DNA of 64,000 nucleotides, from NCBI RefSeq assembly GCF_040954645.1, contig NC_092808.1, positions 116,414,049-116,478,048 of the forward strand. The letters run 5' to 3'. The DNA comes from Diabrotica undecimpunctata. Its lineage: Eukaryota; Arthropoda; Insecta; Coleoptera; Chrysomelidae. Both the position numbers and the translations under genes were made by a program. This document shows, in pieces, positions 45,562 to 56,330 of this stretch (the stretch's first letter is position 1; each line of letters begins with the position of its first letter). The notes below the pieces were generated by a model that did no database searches, was not told the origin of the DNA, and was given only the letters and a program-made list of their open reading frames with translations.

Positions 45562-46116
45562 GAAAAGAATATGCGTGGCTAATCGCTGTTATTTTGGCCT
45601 GGGCCCTCAACTAAGAGCCAGAAGTATGTCAATAGCAACAAAGTGCAAACTTATAAAACAATAATACGCCCAGTGCTCACATACGGATCGGAAACATGGG
45701 CAATGACGTCCCGAGATGAAGAGTTACTGCGAGTCTTTAAAAGAAAAATATCGAGGACCATATATGGCGGAGTAAACGAACAGGGTCTGTGGAGAAGACG
45801 ATATAACTTTTAACTCTATAGACTTTTTGGTGATGCAGATATTGTGAAGACCATCAAAATAAACCGCCTAAGGCGGGTGGGCCACGTTATGCGGATGGAT
45901 GAGAGTGATCCCACCAAAATAGCTATGCTAAACAGGCCGGTCGGAAGAAGAAGAAGGGGGTGACCTAAACTCAGATATCTGGACGATGTACAGGAAGATC
46001 TGAAGGAGATTGGAGTGAGGGGCTGAAGAAGACAGACACTCGATAGGGAAGGATGGAAGAATGTTTTGAAGCAGGCCAAGGCTCACGAAGGGCTGTAGCG
46101 CCAACTGATGATGATG
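45562..46116 (+). mobile_element. 5'-truncated LINE nested in the RT, 12-bp target duplication
   Basis: AACGAAAGCTTA at 45550-45561 recurs at 46117-46128. The 555-bp insert holds an RT C-terminus: IRPVLTYGSETWAMTSRDEE, LRVFKRKISRTIYGGVNEQG, INRLRRVGHVMRMDESDPTK and LDREGWKNVLKQAKAHEGL, ending in a (GAT)n tail. Removing it restores DLTKA/YDRIS. Confidence 0.92.
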
Positions 46117-46911
46117 AACGAAAGCTTATGATAGAATATCACTACGTAGACTATGACAAGTACTCAAAATTATCTAATAATTATACACTGGTAAAAGCAA
46201 TACAACGATTCTACAACGATCTTTAATCAAAAATAAAGATTAACAACCAGTTCTCCGAGAATTTTAGGTTAAATAAGGGACTAAGTCAAGGTTGCAGTCT
46301 ATCTCCAACAATCTTCACAATCTCCCTGAGTGAGACACTGAAGAAATGGAGGATATCATGTTCTGGAAATGGTATACCATTAAACGACGAACCTACCCTA
46401 TATACGCTTCATTTCTCGGACGATCAAGTAGTCATCCCACATAACCAGGAAGATCTGCAATTCATGATAAAGCGATTAATGCAGAAATACGAACAGTGGT
46501 GACTAAATGTTAACTTAATTAAAACACAATACATGTGCATAGAAGAAGATGAAACACGATAAACTAAACTTAGAAGATAGAAATGTAATTTAATAAGTAA
46601 AAATGTAAATAATAAAAAATGTAACAGAAATCGAAGAACGAATCATAAAAGGAAAACTAAACTCACTATTCTGGTCAAACGCTATATCTAAACAGAAAAA
46701 GATAACAGCTATATAACAGCATTTTTAAGAAGCGTTCTTTATGAATGCGAAACCTGGCAACTCACTAAGAGAACGGAATAAAAACTCCTTGCTCTGGAAG
46801 CAGGTATATCGAAAATGATGCACGTTACAAATGAAAGAATAAGACAAATCATGAACATAACAACCACTATCATAAAATAAATACAGCACAGCTTATTTGC
46901 TACGGATATGT

Positions 46912-46939
46912 ACTCATGTGACTGTACAGTCACATGAGT
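46912..46939. repeat. 28-bp perfect palindrome
   Basis: ACTCATGTGACTGT followed directly by its reverse complement. It lies in the decayed RT C-terminus. Confidence 0.95.
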
Positions 46940-46990
46940 GAAAATATCGGGAAAGACCGAAAACAACATGACCAAATGTAGTTCAAAAGG

Positions 46991-48026
46991 TCATAAAAGG
47001 GACTAATCGAAGGCTTAACAATCAAATTGGCATCTCAAGTGTCGTTTGATATACGATTTTTGTTTTAATGTAGTTTTATTGTTAAACTTTTGTTATTTTA
47101 TTTTTACAACAACTGATTGTAGTATTTTGTTTCAACTGATAATTAGATCGTTTCTAATATTGTCTTAAATATTTATATTTTGACTGGTCAATTATTTTAG
47201 TAATATTAGCTCCATATTTTCCACCAATTTTTTCGTTAATTTTACACATTTAGTTTTAAAATCTTTAACCAATATCTATATATTAAATAATAAAAAATTA
47301 CCCAAAATTTTCCGGCTAGAAAATACTCTTTTCTATTTATGTTCATATTACCTATTAATAGAGTCATAAAAATAAGTGCCAAATGCTCTACCACCACTAA
47401 AAACTATTAAACTCAAAACATTAATGACATGTAGCAATGTGTAAGGTATAATAAAATGTTACATTTTATATGCCAGAAATACAAAAAGCAACAATAAATA
47501 ACTGTATGCACTTTTGCATTCTTTTATGTTTTGTCTTTTATCTTGGGATAGTTCTTAATAATTTATGTTATATAAGGCGGTTATTAGCTGCAACTTAATA
47601 ATTAATAGAGTATTAGCACGCAATTATTAACATTACAGATGTGTTATGTAATTACTAACCACTCGTTTGACAGGTAGTAAATAAAAAATATTTTTCTGAA
47701 ATCTGTCTAAAATATCTAATTAATAGCGTAATATCTGATTGCAAGACGTACACTTTAGTCCGTTGCTAGGCATCTTTCAGAAAACAGCATAAGACTATTT
47801 TCATGATCAATGGACCCCCAAATATAAAAAAACCGCGGATTACTATCATTCAAAGAATTGCGTTTTTGAGAAAGGGGTGAATTTGTCCCTGTACACTAGG
47901 GTGTATAGGGACACCCTAGTGTATAGGGTGTCCCTAAATATCATTAAATATATTAATACTTAATATTTAGTTAATTGCAACAGTTTTATAAATAATTTGC
48001 CATACTAAAAGATTATCTCTTTACAG
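46991..48026. other. Non-coding, probable intron or 5' flank of the host exon
   Basis: A+T-rich, no TE recognised. A hairpin ACACTAGGGTGT-ATAGGG-ACACCCTAGTGT lies at 47893-47922, followed by a third partial copy (ATAGGGTGTCCCT). The stretch ends in ATTATCTCTTTACAG, a good 3' splice site at 48026. Confidence 0.6.
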
Positions 48027-48034
48027 ACTAAGCT

Positions 48035-48352
48035 ATGAGCGGTCCCTTTAAGAGACGGTCTTCGATCAAGACCTTGCCTGCTATGAGTCTCCCCGTTGAC
48101 TCAATTCGCAGGGCTTCCATTCGAAGGGCATCGGTAGCGTTGGGACAACAGACCAAAACGGCCGGTCAACAAGAGGTTCCTTGGGATATTCTCGATAGAT
48201 GTTTGCTACCAGTCGTCTTTTGTCATGCCGCCGCTGTCATCGTTAGTAACGCGTTAAATGTGCTTAAAATTTGGCAAGTGACCACGTTTACTTTGTTTAT
48301 ATGGTTTACAATTGTGACTATTGGAGCAGTTCTTTTTTACCATAATCTTAAG
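48035..48352 (+). CDS. First coding exon of a host membrane protein, function unknown
   Basis: The exon is probably 48027-48352: TTTACAG precedes it and AAG/GTAAGAAT follows, so it codes for 106 residues and ends in phase 0. The start MSGPFKRRSSIKTLPAMSLP is followed by the Ser/Arg repeats SIRRASIRRASV, which look like basophilic kinase sites. Two hydrophobic segments follow: about residues 58-77 (LPVVFCHAAAVIVSNALN) and 80-102 (WQVTTFTLFIWFTIVTIGAV), so a cytosolic basic N-terminus and membrane spans are likely. Codon use is balanced and G+C-richer than the surroundings, unlike the TEs. I do not recognise the family. A 5' non-coding exon and later exons must lie outside the visible part or far downstream; none found here. 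Confidence 0.7.
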
Positions 48353-48598
48353 GTAAGAATAACTTTTATGCTCAAAAACACTATCTAATAATTATTAAAA
48401 AACTTCTGATTTATGACTACATATTACACTGATTAACTTTTTGACAAGTTGAACATGTTAGACATTCTGGCATAAAGACATAAAGACGTAAATAGTATAG
48501 TAGTAAATAAAAAATTGTTTATTGATGATTATTCAGTGACGAAACAACCAATATATTTGAAAATTTGCATAATAATAATAACGAAATAGATGAGTAAT
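48353..48598. other. Start of the host intron
   Basis: Sequence after the GTAAGAAT donor. Nothing else recognised before the LINE target duplication at 48599. Confidence 0.55.
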
Positions 48599-48906
48599 AA
48601 TCCTGTGTAGTGGAGTTCGGTTCTGCATCGATAATTATAATGTTGTATTCAATATGGGCTCCGAATATTTTTATAAGTTATAAATTGTGAATATTAGTGA
48701 TATATTGAAATAAACTGTAAGTGTACAAACTGCTTACATAATATCCAGTTAAATTAGCATTAAAGTCAGCAAATTGCAATTATTTGTTATTGTTGTTAAT
48801 AAACAAATCCAGTTTTACCAGCAAATAACCGCTTTTAGTAAAGACCGATATACCTGTTTTAGCAGGTGTATAGAGTCGGACTTACTTTTCACAAACGTTT
48901 ATCGAA

Positions 48907-50035
48907 ATGAATTCAAACATGGAATCACACAACAGTTCTACAATACAAGACCATCAAAATCAAATAAATACATCACAGTCATACTCTTCGGCAGCGTCGA
49001 GAGTGCAATTTCTTTTAAAGTTTCAAGCAATTATTTTTAGTGCCTTAGAAAACACCAAACTTCAAGACTACCTTCTCCCACTTGGAAATATAATTCAACC
49101 GAAAAATATATTCTTCTCTTCTAGATTATCTAATAATCGCATATGTATGTATTTATCCAATAAACAAATAGTGGACGATTTTATGAATAATCATGGTCAA
49201 ATAGAAACACAAGGTGAAATTGTCAGAGCAAGAAGGTTAGTTACACCAGCGGAACGACTTGTGCTCTCCGGCGTATGTCCTTCAATACCACACGACTTTC
49301 TAATCAGTGAGTTACAAAAAATCGGTATAGTTCCTGTCTCCCCCATGACCTTCCTCAAAATAAGTGCTTCTATGCCTAAGTACAATCACATCCTTAGTTT
49401 TCGAAGACAAATTTATATCAGTCCTCACAATCTAACACTACCAGAGTCATTTACTCTTACTTTTGACAACACGACATATAGAATATTCATTTCTCAATAC
49501 AGTTTAGTTTGCTTTAGATGCAAGAAGCTAGGATACATCGCTTCACAGTGCTCCGAACCACTAACTCAACTAAACCCCAACCAAAACAATGAAGCATCGG
49601 TATCCAGCGCAACAAATATATCCTTGCAAGCATCGAATGACACAAACCCTTTTCAGTGTGAACAAATGTCTATTTCTAATATCCCGGAGATACCGAATAA
49701 AGTAGATGCATCAAATAAGGACAGTCACATAATTAATCAACCAAAAAGAAACTTTGATGAAATTATTTCACCTGAAGTAGATCCATCTTCAAAAGAATGT
49801 AACATTTTTCCACCACCTAAAGTCCAAGCAAAATCTAAAAAAGCTAAAATTAGTTCAGCAAGCACTTCTGAATGCTCATTTTCTCTTTTACTTGACTCTG
49901 CTAAAAACTTCATAGAAAGTCACCCTCTACTTTTCCCTCTAAACGTTAATCAACTTAACATGCTCATAATGAATATCACGGGGTCAGCAGATCCTATAAC
50001 CACAATTCAAAAATATACCACAGACTTACCAGCTT
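48907..50035 (+). pseudogene. LINE gag-like ORF1, copy B
   Basis: The ATG at 48907 (MNSNMESHNSSTIQDHQNQI) opens a frame with NRICMYLSNKQIVDDFMNNH, ARRLVTPAERLVLSGVCPSI, SFRRQIYISPHNLTLPES, and a zinc knuckle CFRCKKLGYIASQCSE (CX2CX4-type; the histidine position is Y/I in this copy, so zinc binding may be impaired). A basic patch KVQAKSKKAKIS follows. The frame is intact to about residue 377 (TTIQKYTTDLPAY) and then runs into unrelated sequence to a stop at 50163, so the normal C-terminus seen at 38.4-38.65 kb is replaced. Confidence 0.85.
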
Positions 50036-50650
50036 ACCAGCTTATCCACCACAGCCCTATCGACAAATCGATACACCGACTGTGCCAAAACAATATCTTG
50101 CCGCGTCCAACTATCGAACTTGATGGAAAAAGGGTGGCTGATTACTCTACAATGGATCCCTAGTCATGTCGGTGTTGAAGGAAATGAAGCGGCAGATGAA
50201 CTTGCAAAAGAAGGCACTACTCTTCCACAACCCCCTAGCTTCCAATCGTACACATCAGCAAAGTCCACCATTAGAAGAGGAATCAAAGCGAAGATAAAAG
50301 AGCAGCAAATACAAGCCGGTGCTGATAAATCTTAGGCCCACCTAATAGAGTCACCAATTCCTCGCAACTTGCCGAGACCCATTAGTGTAGCTGTGTTCAG
50401 AACAACTACGGGTCATGACTACCTGGCCTCCCATCTACATCGCATCGGCGTCCGAGAAAATGACAACTGTCCACTATGTGATCAGCCCCAGATGGATGCT
50501 GCTCACCTTCCAGAGTGCCCAGACCTAAAAACAGACCCACCCGAGGAGGATGAAGATCGCCTACGAGAAACGGCTCGTCTATACTGGTCAGCGCGCCACC
50601 AAATGGCTAACATGCCAAGGGTGGGCGTTGGCTAGTAAGTAAGTAAGTAT
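50036..50650 (+). pseudogene. RNase H and C-terminus of a different LINE family
   Basis: Plus-strand frames give LITLQWIPSHVGVEGNEAAD with ELAKEG, an RNase H C-terminal signature with the catalytic H and D. After a stop come SVAVFRTTTGHDYLASHLHR, ENDNCPLCDQPQMDAAHLPE (zinc motif) and RLYWSARHQMANMPRVGVG with a stop at 50633. A (TAAG)n tail follows (50633-50649). It is a 5'-truncated insert of another LINE family lying within copy B. Confidence 0.85.
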
Positions 50651-50689
50651 CGCAGGTGATCTAAAAGTTTATTTCAAAAATAAGGTGTT

Positions 50690-51055
50690 AAGTGCGTGGA
50701 ATCGGGAGTGGAATGACTTCTATTTCGAAACTCAGAACCATCAAAAGTGATATTTTTTCATGGAAGTCCACAGCCAGAAGTAGAAGATGCCAAACTATTA
50801 TTACACGTCTACGACTTGGACACTCTAGGTATACTCATGCCTATCTCTTCTCTTCTCAAATAGTGAACCTCCAAAATGCGAAACATGCAATACAGTAGAC
50901 AGTATTAAGCACTTCTTGATAGAGTGTCCTAAATATGTAAATCAAAGACAGTTTTATAATTTGTCAAATAACCTGAAAGCACTCCGCAACAAAAGTTTAG
51001 TTCCGAACAATTTATTAGGTTACTTAAAATGTATAAATATGTTACACAAAATTTA
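50690..51055 (+). pseudogene. C-terminal part of LINE copy B ORF2
   Basis: SISKLRTIKSDIFSWKSTAR, RCQTIITRLRLGHSRYTHAY, then after a frameshift PKCETCNTVDSIKHFLIECP, FYNLSNNLKALRNKSLV and LKCINMLHKI with a stop near 51055. The CxxC...H.L.EC motif is the usual zinc-like end of RNase H-bearing Jockey/I-type LINEs. This shows that the gag family normally has an ORF2. Confidence 0.82.
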
Positions 51056-51231
51056 ACTTAATTAATTGTTACAAATGTTTAATTGTTCACAAATTGTAAT
51101 TAATTGTTACAATGATTGATTGTTACAAATGTTAAATTTAATATTATTACAAATGTTACAGGAATGTCGCTAATAACCTTTGGGTGGATGCGACTTTATT
51201 TCTTTAAATAAAAAAAAAAATCCTGTGTAGT

Positions 51232-51863
51232 ACTTAAATTAATATTATTTATTCTTTTTGGGAAAAATCAGTTACGATATTTTACGTTGACCAACATAAA
51301 AAGTAAATCATTGTATGTAACACTTACTATGAATTACGTTGGACCCTTTACAAAACTATTGGTCGTATGGCAAATATACTATATTCTTCTTTGTAAAAAA
51401 CGGTAAATAATTGTTAAAAGTAGTAGATAATATTCTACTTCGTTAAAATTTTAAATAATAATGACGTAAGTTTATTAACCTCAATATAATAAAAATATTC
51501 AGGTGTATTTTTAGGAAAGTATGCCATGAACAACATAAAATTATTATGGATATAATCATATTACTATATTTTATTGAGAGAATAATCGTTATGTCATAAA
51601 AATTCAAAAAGTAGTACCTCTCTGTAGTTATTTTAAGGTACCATAGTCTAAACAAATCATGCAATAACTTTTAATAACCCTTAATATTAAGATCCACTAA
51701 CATAATATAAATTTTAATAAAACATAGAAACCTAGTAAAAAAAAATAAAAATACAAGACAAACTAATACCTTTCAAGATGCAAAAGAAATTGTGCAGTCA
51801 GTAAGTATTCATAATTTTTGAAAGTTATTAGTACATAAACGCATAAGTATCAACTCTTATTAA
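51232..51863. other. Non-coding spacer
   Basis: A+T-rich; no gene or clear repeat. Confidence 0.5.
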
Positions 51864-51961
51864 TACGAGGGCTGGCTATTAAATAACGAGACTGTGCGCG
51901 TAGAAGGCGTCCTAGAGGGGAAGAGTGGGAAACGAATGCAGCATTGGATAGCTGGAAGTGT

Positions 51962-53774
51962 CCATGGTATAATAAAGGACAAAGGTAACATATTGCGCAC
52001 GCCGAATGACCGTCGGCCAGGGAGTGACGTCACCCGCGGCGTAATCAGTTAGAAACTAGCATCCGCAGAGTGGAGTTATCAGTTTCGAAGTTTTCTCACA
52101 GTTATATTTTTAATTTTTACGATATGCGTTGTGCGGTTTTTGGCTGATCCTTTGATAATAAGAGCAAGCGAAACCGTTGCCCTGACACTAGGTTTTTTCG
52201 TTTCCCTAAAGAGGAAAATCTAATTAAACAATGGGTGCATGCCACCGGTAGGCGGCAACCCAAAGACGGCTCATATTTGTTCAAAACATTTTACAGAGAC
52301 TGACTTTTATGTAAATCTTATGCATCAACTGTTGAATTATCGTCCGAAAAATTATCGGGGCTTGAAAAAAGATGTTGTTACCAACAAGAATTTGCCTATG
52401 ATAAAACCTGAGGTCTGGTAGAGTAGAAGCGCAAAATAAATTTTGCAAAGAATGTCTGACATAATTTCAACAATGCGAGTTAAAGGCAAGAAATCATTGC
52501 TTTCGTTCCAAAAAGGTAACACAATATATCAAAGTAAAAACACATTTATAACATTTTCCAAAACATTGTAGGTATTCTTATATCAAAAAAGGCTTTGCAG
52601 TTGCTGCTTGAAGATGCAGGTAAGCCTTTTGACGAGGCGCTTAAACCAAGATCCCTTGGAACTTTTTTTGGGGTTATAAGAGCGAAAGGTGGTTTAAACG
52701 ATCATTCAACTTCTTAAGATTTTAAATACCGACTGCGTTCTTATTTAATGGAAAAAAATGAAGGTGCCTTTTTAAATTACTGTAATGTAGAAGATGATGG
52801 TACTCCTACATTAAATATTAGCATTAGGTAGTATGGTAGAAAAGCTTGCTTAAAAAAAAAACAATCATTAACACCAATCCTACGGATGGAGATGACAAAG
52901 TCCTCTGTAAAGAACTCGATGATTTAGAATATGATGGACTAGGACATTTAGGAGGATTTATTTGTAGCAAAGCTTAAACGCAAGTTCCCAAATTTAACTA
53001 ACCAAAGTCGACGTCTTACGCCTGGACCAATCATTTGACAGAAGGTGGACTATATAAACCTAACATATTTATGGCTCATTTGGAAAAACTGGAGATATCA
53101 TATTTACTGGCAAGCAATATATTATTTTAAGTCTGTTGTCCGCAAGTGTTAATATTGATTGTCCTCAAGATGCTAAGAAAATATTTTTTCGGTTGCGTGT
53201 GTACTTCCGTATAAAAGATTTTAATAAAAAAATTGTTTTAGCCACGTACTAATAAAAGAAAATAAAAAAAACTATTGCATAATGTATATAGTTTTATATT
53301 TTTAAACGTAAATTGTTTAAAAACTGTTTTATATATAGTTATTTAGCAAGAATATTAACGCGATCGTAATATTTATTTTGAAAATTGGCATCGGACTTCT
53401 GTGACTGTTGTTTTATTTAAATTTAAGTATATATTCACCAATTATGTATAATATAAAAATTTTGTTTCTGCTTAAAAGTTTATGAAAAGTGCAAGTAGGT
53501 AGGTACCTAACTAAGTAGCTATTTTTTTTGTGCTAATACCTTATTAGTTCTAATTCGCATAAAAATAAACATATTTGACTAAGAAAACATGATAAACATT
53601 TGTTTTTATTTGAAATGTATGAAGAAAGTAAAATAATATGCAAAATATCCATATTTAGGGTGACTAAGGTAAGAGTGCTTATGTATACAATTAAGAGCAA
53701 TGTGAATACTACGCTGCAAGTGACGTAGCTGCGCAAGGTTAACGCGAATTTGCACTTCGGAATAGATGGCCCTG
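51962..53774 (+). mobile_element. P-like element nested in the mariner
   Basis: GGAAGTGT lies at 51954-51961 and again at 53775-53782 (GGAAGTGTC if 9 bp), an 8-bp duplication as P elements make. The ends (CATGGTATAATAAAGG on the left; CAGGGCCATCTATTCC in reverse complement on the right) are only weakly alike, but both sides carry GTAAC/GTTAAC, TTGCGCA and a GACGTCAC/ACGTCACT word in matching order. The internal sequence codes for pieces of a THAP-P transposase. Confidence 0.72.
52124..53252 (+). pseudogene. P-element-type transposase with THAP domain, internally deleted
   Basis: The ATG at 52124 gives MRCAVFG, then a TGA where the second THAP cysteine should be, then DTRFFRFPKEENLIKQWVHA and, in a shifted frame, NPKTAHICSKHFTETDF (CxxH of the C2CH finger). 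Later blocks: GILISKKALQLLLEDAGKPF, SLGTFFGVIRAKGGLND, FKYRLRSYLMEKNEGAFL, then VAKLKRKFPNLTNQSRRLTP, IFTGKQYIILSLLSASVNID and VYFRIKDFNKKIVLATY with a stop at 53252. The order is that of P/THAP9-type transposases. The protein is much shorter than the roughly 750-900 residues usual for the family; the catalytic centre is mostly missing. Confidence 0.78.
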
Positions 53775-53878
53775 GGAAGTGTCTACTCTTTCAGTACGAA
53801 AACACGTTTTTGTCACTGTAGTAGTATTTTTTCTGTAGAGGTTAGAAAAGAACGTGTTTTTTTCTCGTGCCGATAACA

Positions 53879-54948
53879 ATGTATTACGAAAAACATGAGC
53901 AACGGATTACTGTAAAATTTCTCGTTAAATTAAAAATAAAATCTCCAACTAAGTACTATAATTTGTTGAAAGAGGCCTATGTTGAGAATTCTCTAACTCG
54001 TGCGCGTGTTTTTGAATGGTATAAATGGTTTTCTGAAGGCCAAGAGAGCGCCGAAGATGTCCAACGTCCAGGTCGACCTGTCTCTGTCTCAACTCCGCAA
54101 ACAGTGACCAAAATAAATAAAATTTTGCGCGTAGATCGTCGTATGAGCATTCGGATGATTGCTGAGACTGTAAACGCCGATAAAGAAACTGTAAGAGAAA
54201 TTTTACATGAGGAATTGAACATAAAAAAAGTCTGTGTGAAGTTGGTCCCAAAAAATTTGACCCCTGACCAAAAGCTCGTCCGTCAACAGATTTTCTTGAG
54301 AGGTTACATAAAGAGTATGAATTAATGGAAAACATCATCACTTCCGATGAAACCTGGATATTCAAATACGATGTTAAAACTAAGCGACCATCCATGCATT
54401 GGAAAACTCCTCCATCGCTAAGAATGAAAAAAGCAAGGAAGTCGAAATCAAAATTTAATGTCATGCTAATCGTTTTTTTTTTTCGACATAAACGGCATCG
54501 TGATGACTGAATGGGTTCCAGAAGGTCAAACTGTAAACCAAACTTACTATCTGAAAGTTTTGGCAACGCTGCGATAGCGAGTTTGTAAGAGACGGCCGGA
54601 GTTGTGGAAAAACAAGCCGTGGATCTTGCACCAGGACAACGTACCTGCCCATAACGCGCTGTCTGTGAAGCGTTATTTAGCCGCTAGAGGCAATGCAGTG
54701 CTTGAACACCACCGTACTCGCCTGATTTAGCACCCTGTGACTTTTTTCTGTTTCCAAAAATCAAGTCTGCCTTAAAAGGAATCCGGTTCGAGTCGATGGA
54801 AAAGGTAAAGCGAAACACGGCGGAGCTCCTAAAAGCTCTAACAAAAGAAGACTTCCAGCATTGCTTTGACCAATGGAAAAAACGAATGGAAAAGTGTGTG
54901 GCGAGGTAAGGGGAATATATTGAAGGAGAGCATTCGATTGTAGAATAA
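53879..54948 (+). pseudogene. mariner transposase (DD34D type)
   Basis: The likely start is the ATG at 53879 (MYYEKHEQRITVKFLVKLKI). Helix-turn-helix region: ARVFEWYKWFSEGQESAEDV, QRPGRPVSVSTP, VDRRMSIRMIAETVNADKET. Catalytic blocks: ITSDETWIFKYD (first D), WILHQDNVPAHNALSVKRYL (second D), then a decayed SPDLAPCDFFLF region near 54720 (third D). The C-terminus EEDFQ/KEDFQHCFDQWKKRMEKC, EYIEGEHSIVE ends at 54948. Frameshifts near 54290, 54480 and 54705 and stops at 54573 and 54907 make it inactive. WVPEGQTVNQTYYL and the other blocks are textbook insect mariner. Confidence 0.9.
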
Positions 54949-55109
54949 TTTTTAAAATAAAACTCTTTTTCATAAGCAGTCTCGTTATTTAATAGCAAGA
55001 CCTCGTATTTATGAGTAACATAAAATTAACAGACTTATTTTTGAATGGAACAACAAATAATACTTATATTAGCCCTGTGTAAAATAAAAAATAAGATAAA
55101 AACGAAATG

Positions 55110-55224
55110 AAAACCCTTTGAATGTTATTAATTTATAGATATGTTACATTATATATTAAGTAATGCAATATGCAATAATATATAATGTAACATATCTATA
55201 AATTAATATCATTTAACGGGTTTT
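55110..55224. repeat. 115-bp palindromic unit
   Basis: Arms 55110-55158 and 55176-55224 are 49-bp inverted copies with few mismatches (AAAACCC...TTATAGATATGTTACATT and its reverse complement) around a 17-nt loop. Possibly a very small foldback MITE. Confidence 0.9.
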
Positions 55225-55403
55225 CACCCATATATTTTAGTGGCTCATAGCATGTATACTTCGTTACACTGATGATGGAATTTACATTCCGAAAACGTTC
55301 TGTAATGTATTTGTGATATAGCCCGTTTGGGTATTTTATTATATACCTTTTATAAAGGATTTGAAATAAAAAAATTTTAAACATACGACATTTTACATTC
55401 TAA

Positions 55404-55435
55404 TTCTGGAGGCCTTCTGTTGAAGGCCTCCAGAA
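55404..55435. repeat. Perfect hairpin, 14-bp stem
   Basis: TTCTGGAGGCCTTC-TGTT-GAAGGCCTCCAGAA. No T run follows on the plus strand, and no gene ends here. Confidence 0.9.
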
Positions 55436-56330
55436 GGAAATATTGACATTTTAATTATTGCAGACGGTAGTTTACATGTTTAGAAGTATGAAAATTAAAT
55501 GAAAAACCGAATTTGTTAGTTACGATACTTTCCGTAAGAGGTGTCGAAATAAAACTTTCTGCCAAAAAACTTTGGTTTTATTAAACCCCATTTATTACAA
55601 CAATATGTTCCTTCAATTGAAACAATAAGTCAAATATCTATTACAAAATGGTCATCCGCGAAGAACTTTCATTGAAGATTTCCTGTAATTATTCAATTTT
55701 AGAAGACCATAAATTCAAATTATGTTAAAAGATTACTTAAAATCTATTTTAGTCTGATCTTAAAATCTAGTTATTAAGTCTGGTTATACTGCTTTTGTCT
55801 GCGCACTTCACCACTAACCTCGAACAGCTCGTTCGCTAGCGTATTGGGATGCACTTAATCTTTCTTTACATTTTTTGCTAAAGTTTGAAATTTCTTTCTT
55901 AACAGTAGGAATTTTTAGGTCTCATTTCATTGGACACGTGCCAGGGAGCTTCTACTATTATATGGAAATTGTAGAACTTTATTTTAGAATCTTTAAAGAA
56001 TTTCTAAGTTAAAATTACTGGCTGTACCCCATAATTTTATCACATACGTCCACACGGGCTTTACTATAGATTTGTAGATAAGTATTTTGTTTTTTTGTTG
56101 TTGTTTACGAATGCTGAATCGAAGAGAGTTACAGAGAACATCAAAAAAGAAAAGAAGTATGTAATCTTGAAAAACAAATGTGTCTGTGTTTATACGTCCA
56201 TGAGAATACCTAATATCAAAAACAAGCTGACTGCTTAATTCACAATAAAAAACTAAACTTTAAAAACGTTTTTTCTAGATTTCGGTATTCCGACATTTAC
56301 CTGGTTTTCGCAGTATACCGACGATATATT
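55436..56330. other. Non-coding spacer
   Basis: No gene or repeat recognised. Confidence 0.45.

Larger units (their letters stand above)
45190..46990 (+). pseudogene. LINE reverse transcriptase, interrupted by a second LINE
   Basis: Outer element: KADCKNYRCISVTSTLNILG (RT motif 1) at about 45380, LLFVDLTKA at 45535-45559, and after the nested insert YDRISLRRL at 46128. The joined motif is a perfect motif A. Then QFSENFRLNKGLSQGCSLSP (B), LHFSDDQVVIPHNQEDLQFM (C, with S for A), EERIIKGKLNSLFWSNAISK and YECETWQLTKR at about 46745. The same family supplies the insert at 59.5 kb (IEQRIVKEKRVIGCL, YGCETWQLTKS). Many stops; dead. Confidence 0.78.
48612..51218 (+). mobile_element. Gag-bearing LINE, copy B, rearranged, 13-bp target duplication
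   Basis: AATCCTGTGTAGT at 48599-48611 is repeated at 51219-51231, after an A-rich tail (AAATAAAAAAAAAA). In order it holds the 5' UTR, ORF1 (gag), a foreign RNase H piece (about 50035-50650) and the C-terminal part of ORF2 (50690-51055). The endonuclease and RT are missing. If the host exon at 48.0 kb is real, the element sits in its first downstream intron in the sense direction. Confidence 0.9.
51866..55005 (+). mobile_element. mariner element interrupted by a P-like element
   Basis: The left end is TA/CGAGGGCTGGCTATTAAATA and the right end, reverse-complemented, is TA/CGAGGTCTTGCTATTAAATA; both continue ACGAGACTG. TA at 51864-51865 and 55006-55007 is the target duplication. The span is 3140 bp, but subtracting the 1.81-kb insert at 51962-53774 and one copy of its 8-bp duplication leaves about 1.32 kb, the normal mariner length. 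Confidence 0.92.

Noticed and set aside
48907..50163. 418-residue gag protein as a real product
   Set aside because: The last 40 or so residues are foreign sequence read out of frame; the true family C-terminus is different.
52239..52421. Host THAP-domain gene
   Set aside because: The THAP reading is broken by a stop and frameshift and continues into P-transposase blocks bounded by an 8-bp duplication, so it is transposon-derived.
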